Assembly: GCA_007123985.1 (NCBI GenBank)
Contig: SLGA01000224.1
Span: 1-10,564, forward strand
DNA: 10,564 nucleotides
Origin: Balneolaceae bacterium
GTDB taxonomy: Bacteria; Bacteroidota; Rhodothermia; Balneolales; Balneolaceae
Direction: 5' to 3'
A program made the position numbers and the translations under genes. This document shows, one piece after another, positions 6,536 through 10,564 of this stretch (position 1 is its first letter; every line of letters begins with the position of its first letter). The notes beneath the pieces were generated by a model. It searched no databases and was not told the DNA's origin. It saw only the letters and a list, made by a program, of their open reading frames with translations.

Positions 6536-7792
6536 TCAAGGCTGGGGGCGCTGTAGCCATGGTTCGGGATTGACCATACGGCTGCCTTCACCAATCAAAA
6601 AGAAGAGAACCGGGCCGCGAATGGAATTAGAGTCACCGGACAGGCCGATAACATCTCCTTTCCGAAGCACCTGGTTTCGGCGAACAAAAATATCACTCAG
6701 ATTACCGTAAGCACTGTTGTAGCCACCATGATTCACAAAAACCACTTCGCCATAACCGGTCAGGTTCTGAATGCCGTACACATATCCGTCACTTACCACG
6801 TGTACGCTGGAACGGGGAAGTGTTGAAATATCGATTCCGAGATTTTGTGTTCTGGTAGCATAAACCGGATGCACCCGCTCCCCAAACCGTTCGGTGATGG
6901 TTCCATTTTCTACCGGCCACGGAAGCTGTCCGCGCTGTTCACGAAAACGGTTTTCAAACTGATTGATCTCCTCTTCACTCACGGCTACTTCCCGGCGAAC
7001 TATTTCTGCACCTGATGCTTCAGCACGCCTCAACCGCTCTTGTTCGCGCAGCAGATTTTCCATTGTGGATTGAAGGTTTTCGCGCTGCTGCCTGGATTGG
7101 TTGCGGCGCTGTTCAAGACTGGAGATATCACCCTGTAATGTCTGCACTACACGCTGTTGCTGCTGTTGCTGATTTTCCAGATTGGCAGCCTCTCTGCGAA
7201 TTGATGCGAGTGATTCTTCATTCCTCACCCGGGTGGTTTCAAGATCGCGTTTTGACTGTTCAAGCTGAGCCTGTGTCTGCTCAATTTCATCCACCTGACT
7301 TTGCAGATGGTTATTGAACTGAGCCAGGTAGTAAGAGCGTATCATCAGCTGATTGATCGATGTAGATGTTAAAAGAAGTGCAAGTTCGGTAGTACGCCCG
7401 TGTTTGTAGAGATAGGTAAGAGTTTCTTTGTACTGATCGACCAACTCTTGCAGCTGCTGTTCAAGATTACGCAGGTTTCTTTCAATCAGATCTATCTCCT
7501 CAGCTATTTGATTTTGCTCGCGGTTCATCTGCCGAAGCCGTTCCCGCTGCAGTGATATAAGACGATTAAGTTCTTCAAAGCGCCTGTACACTTCGTCATA
7601 CTCCTGGGTAACTTCATCAAGCTGCCCTGTAATCGTTTCAATCTGGCGATCAAGGTTTTCAATTTGAGAACGGGTAGATTGCTGCCTCTCAATGAGCTGA
7701 GAGCGCAGATGATCGTACGATGTTTGCCCGGCAGTACTATCAGCCAGCAGAAGAAACAGAACCGATAAGAAGAGTAGAGATTTTTTCATCAT
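6536..7792 (-). CDS. Murein hydrolase activator, EnvC-like: coiled coil plus degenerate LytM (M23) domain
   Basis: A 418-residue periplasmic protein. Residues 1-22 are a signal peptide (MMKKSLLFLSVLFLLLADST onward). Residues 25-285 are a long Gln/Glu/Arg-rich coiled coil, broken near 120-165 by a segment (YKETLTYLYKHGRTTELALL) seen in EnvC-type proteins. Residues 291-418 are a LytM/M23 domain. Its active site is mostly gone: the HxGxD motif reads N317-L-G-I-D321, the YxH motif reads Y-G-N364, and HxH is replaced by V395-L-F397. Only Asp321 remains of the metal set, so it should not cleave peptidoglycan itself. E. coli EnvC also has a degenerate LytM domain and activates amidases AmiA and AmiB at the septum under FtsEX control; the same role is inferred here. 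It is the last gene of a three-gene operon, and its ATG overlaps the DUF4292 stop by 4 nt (ATGA), implying translational coupling. Confidence 0.88.
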   Translation of the reverse strand: MMKKSLLFLSVLFLLLADSTAGQTSYDHLRSQLIERQQSTRSQIENLDRQIETITGQLDEVTQEYDEVYRRFEELNRLISLQRERLRQMNREQNQIAEEIDLIERNLRNLEQQLQELVDQYKETLTYLYKHGRTTELALLLTSTSINQLMIRSYYLAQFNNHLQSQVDEIEQTQAQLEQSKRDLETTRVRNEESLASIRREAANLENQQQQQQRVVQTLQGDISSLEQRRNQSRQQRENLQSTMENLLREQERLRRAEASGAEIVRREVAVSEEEINQFENRFREQRGQLPWPVENGTITERFGERVHPVYATRTQNLGIDISTLPRSSVHVVSDGYVYGIQNLTGYGEVVFVNHGGYNSAYGNLSDIFVRRNQVLRKGDVIGLSGDSNSIRGPVLFFLIGEGSRMVNPEPWLQRPQP

Positions 7793-8550
7793 GGCCTGTA
7801 AATGGGAATATCATCGGGCAGAACGATGTAAAGTTCGGGAAGTTCTGTGTTCACATCAAGCCGCTGAACCAATAAAGCAGCTCGAGATTCCCCGTCCCGG
7901 CTGTAGATGGTAATTCGGCGCGGCAGCCTGAAACCTTCAATGGTGCCGTAGCCTTCATACTCAATACGGCTGTAGGGCGCATTGAAATTTTCAATTGCAT
8001 GTACAACTTCAAGTATGGTTCCATCGGCTTTACTGATATTCAGGATCGAGCGGTTTGTGAGAAGTGCCACAAATGTTTCTCTGTCATCATATATTTCTTC
8101 AATATCGTCCGCTTCAAATGTGAAATTGATCAGGTCCAGAATGTTGATGGATGCGATGGTACCCACACTGCTCAAGCGTCCATCCCTGAGGGGTACTTTT
8201 TCCGCGATTCTGTCAACCCGATTGTAGATTAAAAGTGAGTCGGTATCTACATAAATTTGGCCACCCTCTATGCCCACACTGTTACGCACGGTGATGAGAC
8301 TCTCGTTTCGGTTGGACTGAAACTGCAGTGTTACCCGTTCGGTGTTTCCCGGCTCACTAACTATAGCCCGTCCGCTGCCGGAAATGGTGAGGAGTGATTC
8401 GGAGTAGTTGGGAACCATATCCACAAGTTCTTCAGCGGTGAGGTCGGCCCTCTCAAGACCCTCAAGTGTAGTGAGTGCACCCGGTGTGCTGCAGGCAGAT
8501 GCGATCATCAGCAGAAGTGTAGCCGGGATTATTGTTTTGTAGAAATTCAA
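7789..8550 (-). CDS. DUF4292 family lipoprotein
   Basis: A 253-residue predicted lipoprotein: the signal sequence ends in A-S-A-C with Cys20 as the lipidation site. The rest is rich in alternating beta-strand patterns (for example GRAIVS, ERVTLQFQ, ESLITVRN, GGQIYVDTDSLLIYN), consistent with the LolA/LolB-like half-barrel expected for DUF4292. No catalytic residues are evident. The start is a TTG at 8548-8550. It is the only sensible initiator, since the in-frame TAA of the upstream gene lies five codons before it and the first ATG, at codon 15, would destroy the signal peptide. A weak AGAG sits about 7 nt upstream of the TTG. The gene lies between the TPR and EnvC-like genes, 12 nt after the first and overlapping the second by 4 nt. 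Its function is not established; a role in envelope assembly or lipoprotein/lipid handling is inferred from fold and context. Confidence 0.85.
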   Translation of the reverse strand: MNFYKTIIPATLLLMIASACSTPGALTTLEGLERADLTAEELVDMVPNYSESLLTISGSGRAIVSEPGNTERVTLQFQSNRNESLITVRNSVGIEGGQIYVDTDSLLIYNRVDRIAEKVPLRDGRLSSVGTIASINILDLINFTFEADDIEEIYDDRETFVALLTNRSILNISKADGTILEVVHAIENFNAPYSRIEYEGYGTIEGFRLPRRITIYSRDGESRAALLVQRLDVNTELPELYIVLPDDIPIYRP

Positions 8551-8562
8551 AAAAGTTCTCTG

Positions 8563-10257
8563 TTAGATTCGTTCTTGCAAATAGGTGCGATCGGGGTCCA
8601 TCTCAAAGGCTTTTTTCCACCAGGTTCGTGCGTTCTCCAAATCAGAAAGTGCCTCGTACACATCACCGAGGTGCTCGTACACTTCGGCACTTGCATTGCC
8701 GGTATCCACCGATTGCTGAATATACTCACGAGCCTTCTCATAGTTTCCTTTTTTAAAGTGAATCCACCCGATTGTGTCGAGATAAGCAGCATTTCCCGGC
8801 TCCATGGCTACGGCCCGCTCCGACATCTCAAGAGCCTCATCAAGATCTTCTTCCCGCAGTGAGAGGTAGTATGCATAGTTATTCAGAGCGGTGTGATTGT
8901 TAGCATCGAGGCGGATGGCCATGGTAAACGCATTCACGGTTTCATCCCACTTTCCAAGATCGTGCCGAACATCCCCAAGAGTTCCGTAAATGATTGAACG
9001 GAAGTTGCGCTGAGATGGTGCTGCAGTAGCATTTTCGAGCCACATTTCAGCCTGTTCGTTATTATCAGAAAACATGTGTGATGCACCTGCAAAAAACTGG
9101 ACGAAGGCATTATCCGGTGCCCGCTCGTTCGCCTCTTCAGAGAGTTTAATTACATCTTCATATCGACCAAGCTGGAATAGAATCTGCATGCGCTGGCTCC
9201 ATGCATCAGCTTCTCCGGGTAACAGGTCATTTACTCGCTCGAGGGTTTCGAGCGCGGCTTCAGGATTGTTTTTCTGCATGTAATAGTCAGCGGCAACGAG
9301 CTGGGCCGGGCCATAGTCTGATTCATGCTCGCTGATGGCCAGAATAACTTTTTCGGTTTGAGTTTCCAAAATCTCTTCCTGCGGCATACTTTGATGCTGA
9401 AGGTACATAAAGCGCACAATTTCCATTTTTTGGGCTGCAGGTACAAGAGGGTCTTCAATGATGGTGATAAACGTATCACCCAGTTTTTCCCACTCATTTT
9501 CGTTGATGTAAATCTCTGCCAGAAGAATGTGTGTTTTCGGGTCACTTGGGTTACGGTCGCGTGCTTCAAGCAGAACGTCACGGGCGGCATCAGCATCTCC
9601 CATCTCCAGATAGTACTGACTGATGGTATGCAGTGTGCTGAGATTGCCCGGATTGAGTTCCCTCATTTTTTCCAGCTCTGCCAGTGCGTTTTCTCGTTGC
9701 CGCAGTGCATTATAGTTTTGAAACTTTCTTAGATGGATCTCAAAGATGCTGCCGCGTATTGCAAGTATCTGATCGAGCACTTCATTGGAATCTTCAAGGC
9801 GGCCAATTTCCAGGTAGCTTTCAGCGAGTAAAAAAAGTACATCAAGATCACCGGGATCTCTTTCAAGAATGCTTTTAAGCGCATTGATACTCTGCTCGAA
9901 CTGGCCGGAGTTGCGATAAATTTCGGCCATATTGAGCCGGTACCACTTGTTCTCCGGATCCTGATCGACCGCTATCTGCCCATAGTAAGCAGCATTGTTC
10001 AGATCGCCCATGGTGAGGTACACATCGGAGAGTGCATAATTAATTCCGGCATCATCAGAAAGAATCAGATGGGCAGCAGTCAGTTTATCGAGTGCCTGCT
10101 CAAATTCGCCATTTTCAAAATGGGTGATGCCATCAATGAAATACCCCATGGCGCGGTTTTCATCAGCGGCAGTTTCGGATCTCTCCTGCGCGTTCAGAGC
10201 AAATGGATTAAGTAGTAAAATGGCCGGCAGGGTAAATAAGAGAATTAGTTGTTTCAT
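8563..10257 (-). CDS. Exported tetratricopeptide-repeat protein
   Basis: A 564-residue protein with a signal peptide (1-23, cleavage expected before Gln24 in LNAQ) followed by TPR helices almost to the C-terminus. Clear units start near residues 37, 71, 105, 139, 206, 240, 316, 351, 385, 423, 456, 490 and 525. Typical signatures are GEFEQALDKL, NSGQFEQSINALKSILERDP, LDEALEMSERAVAMEPGN and KKGNYEKAREYIQQSV. The 270-315 segment is the least regular. There is no lipobox, so it should be soluble in the periplasm or bound to a partner. TPR proteins are protein-binding scaffolds and no enzymatic domain is visible. It is the first gene of the operon with the DUF4292 lipoprotein and the EnvC-like protein, so a structural role in that envelope system is likely. 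The ATG at 10255-10257 has no Shine-Dalgarno. The stop TAA (8563-8565) is in the same frame as the DUF4292 start. Confidence 0.9.
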   Translation of the reverse strand: MKQLILLFTLPAILLLNPFALNAQERSETAADENRAMGYFIDGITHFENGEFEQALDKLTAAHLILSDDAGINYALSDVYLTMGDLNNAAYYGQIAVDQDPENKWYRLNMAEIYRNSGQFEQSINALKSILERDPGDLDVLFLLAESYLEIGRLEDSNEVLDQILAIRGSIFEIHLRKFQNYNALRQRENALAELEKMRELNPGNLSTLHTISQYYLEMGDADAARDVLLEARDRNPSDPKTHILLAEIYINENEWEKLGDTFITIIEDPLVPAAQKMEIVRFMYLQHQSMPQEEILETQTEKVILAISEHESDYGPAQLVAADYYMQKNNPEAALETLERVNDLLPGEADAWSQRMQILFQLGRYEDVIKLSEEANERAPDNAFVQFFAGASHMFSDNNEQAEMWLENATAAPSQRNFRSIIYGTLGDVRHDLGKWDETVNAFTMAIRLDANNHTALNNYAYYLSLREEDLDEALEMSERAVAMEPGNAAYLDTIGWIHFKKGNYEKAREYIQQSVDTGNASAEVYEHLGDVYEALSDLENARTWWKKAFEMDPDRTYLQERI

Positions 10258-10323
10258 CTGTGTGATAGAGAATAATGTGGATACATGCGATCGGTAAAGA
10301 AATATAAAAATGTCCGTTTGAGT

Positions 10324-10346
10324 GCAGTATCGACTGCTTTTAGTCG
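10324..10346. repeat. Two mutually exclusive short hairpins
   Basis: GCAGT (10324-10328) pairs exactly with ACTGC (10333-10337) around a 4-nt loop. The overlapping CGACT (10331-10335) pairs exactly with AGTCG (10342-10346) around GCTTTT. Because the arms overlap, only one can form at a time. They lie 67-89 bp upstream of the TPR start and would be in the 5' leader if the promoter is further out. Confidence 0.45.
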
Positions 10347-10349
10347 GAA

Positions 10350-10379
10350 CGAAGTCGAAGACTCATTTCTTCGATTTCG
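10350..10379. repeat. 12-bp near-perfect inverted repeat (hairpin)
   Basis: CGAAGTCGAAGA (10350-10361) faces TCTTCGATTTCG (10368-10379) across a 6-nt spacer. Eleven of 12 positions pair; the exception is a G-T juxtaposition that would be a G-U wobble in plus-strand RNA but an A-C mismatch in minus-strand RNA. One further A-T pair extends the stem outward. Neither strand gives a proper U-tract directly after the stem (plus strand continues TCTGATTTTTG), so it is not a clear intrinsic terminator. A palindromic intergenic repeat or a structured leader are the alternatives. Confidence 0.6.
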
Positions 10380-10540
10380 TCTGATTTTTGAATCTGCCGA
10401 ATGGCTCATAAAAAAGCTATCAATTTTTTCATCTTCATATCGATCCTGCATTCGTACTACCTGATTGAACGAAGATGCGGTAAAGTAATTATAGCTGAAG
10501 GCAGATCAAAAGGAAGAAGAGCGCTATTTGATAAACAACC

Positions 10541-10563
10541 TTCGAGCGCGCTCGCACCTCGAA
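10541..10563. repeat. GC-rich palindrome nested in a wider inverted repeat
   Basis: CGAGCGCGCTCG (10543-10554) is a perfect 12-bp palindrome. Its left end also belongs to a second inverted repeat, TTCGAG (10541-10546) with CTCGAA (10558-10563). It sits at the window edge, so its full extent and the gene it belongs to cannot be seen. Confidence 0.5.
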
Positions 10564-10564
10564 A

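Larger units (their letters stand above)
10258..10564. other. Non-coding leader region upstream of the TPR operon
   Basis: These 307 bp to the right edge contain no gene I can support. In many Bacteroidota a dUTPase gene precedes the TPR gene; no trace of its glycine-rich C-terminus is visible here. The stretch should hold the operon promoter. On the minus strand TATATTTC near 10300 weakly resembles the TAnnTTTG element but has no matching -33 TTG. Hairpin-forming repeats occupy 10324-10379 and 10541-10563 and are listed separately. Confidence 0.5.

Noticed and set aside
7140..7180. CTG/TTG trinucleotide run as a microsatellite or functional repeat
   Set aside because: It encodes the poly-Gln segment (about residues 208-213) of the EnvC-like coiled coil and is explained by coding sequence.
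10254..10451. 65-codon minus-strand frame overlapping the TPR start by 4 nt
   Set aside because: The composition is unlike a real protein, it runs through the hairpin cluster, and it has no recognisable motif. The ATGA-type overlap is probably coincidental.
10401..10564. Plus-strand frame starting MAHKKAINFF, open to the right edge
   Set aside because: MAHKK recalls ribosomal protein L27, but what follows does not match it. It has no recognisable domain and only about 54 codons are visible, so it is probably a chance frame. More sequence to the right would decide.

Overview
The window looks like ordinary chromosomal DNA from a Gram-negative bacterium of the Bacteroidota/Balneolota/Rhodothermota side of the tree; a marine Balneolota such as a Balneola or Gracilimonas relative is my best guess. 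The reasons are the three-gene block TPR protein, DUF4292 lipoprotein and EnvC-type LytM protein, which is a familiar neighbourhood in that group, the moderate GC content, and the near absence of Shine-Dalgarno sequences before the starts. Several products carry Sec signal peptides or lipoboxes, so much of the window serves the cell envelope. This assignment is an inference; no rRNA or tRNA is present to settle it.

Layout from left to right. (1) Positions 1-444, minus strand: the N-terminal 148 residues of a lipidated SGNH hydrolase running off the left edge. (2) 445-593: a divergent promoter region with a TTGACA/TATACA pair on plus and an overlapping TATAAT on minus. (3) 594-1841, plus: a 12-TM drug-efflux type MFS transporter. 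(4) 1842-2092: a non-coding gap. (5) 2093-3295, plus: an ACT-containing D-3-phosphoglycerate dehydrogenase, the entry enzyme to serine. (6) 3374-4195, minus: a lipidated PIG-L zinc deacetylase. (7) 4196-4371: a divergent intergenic region holding a perfect 9-bp inverted repeat. (8) 4372-6486, plus: a secreted M28 metallopeptidase built like glutamate carboxypeptidase II. (9) 6536-10257, minus: the tightly packed operon TPR protein, DUF4292 lipoprotein, EnvC-like protein. (10) 10258-10564: a non-coding leader with several hairpins and, at the edge, a 12-bp GC palindrome.

The operon at the right is the most coherent unit. A periplasmic TPR scaffold, an outer-membrane-type lipoprotein with a probable LolA/LolB-like fold, and a coiled-coil LytM protein that has lost most of its metal and catalytic histidines suggest a non-enzymatic assembly that controls peptidoglycan amidases or couples wall and outer membrane. 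The TPR and DUF4292 genes are in the same frame, separated by one TAA and four codons, and DUF4292 begins with TTG.

I found no CRISPR array, insertion sequence, phage gene, toxin-antitoxin pair or recognisable defence system. I do not think the window holds a spectacular new system. The points most worth a second look are the degenerate LytM domain with its uncharacterised DUF4292 partner, the inverted repeat between the deacetylase and the peptidase, the missing arginine patch in the peptidase, and the hairpin cluster ahead of the TPR operon.
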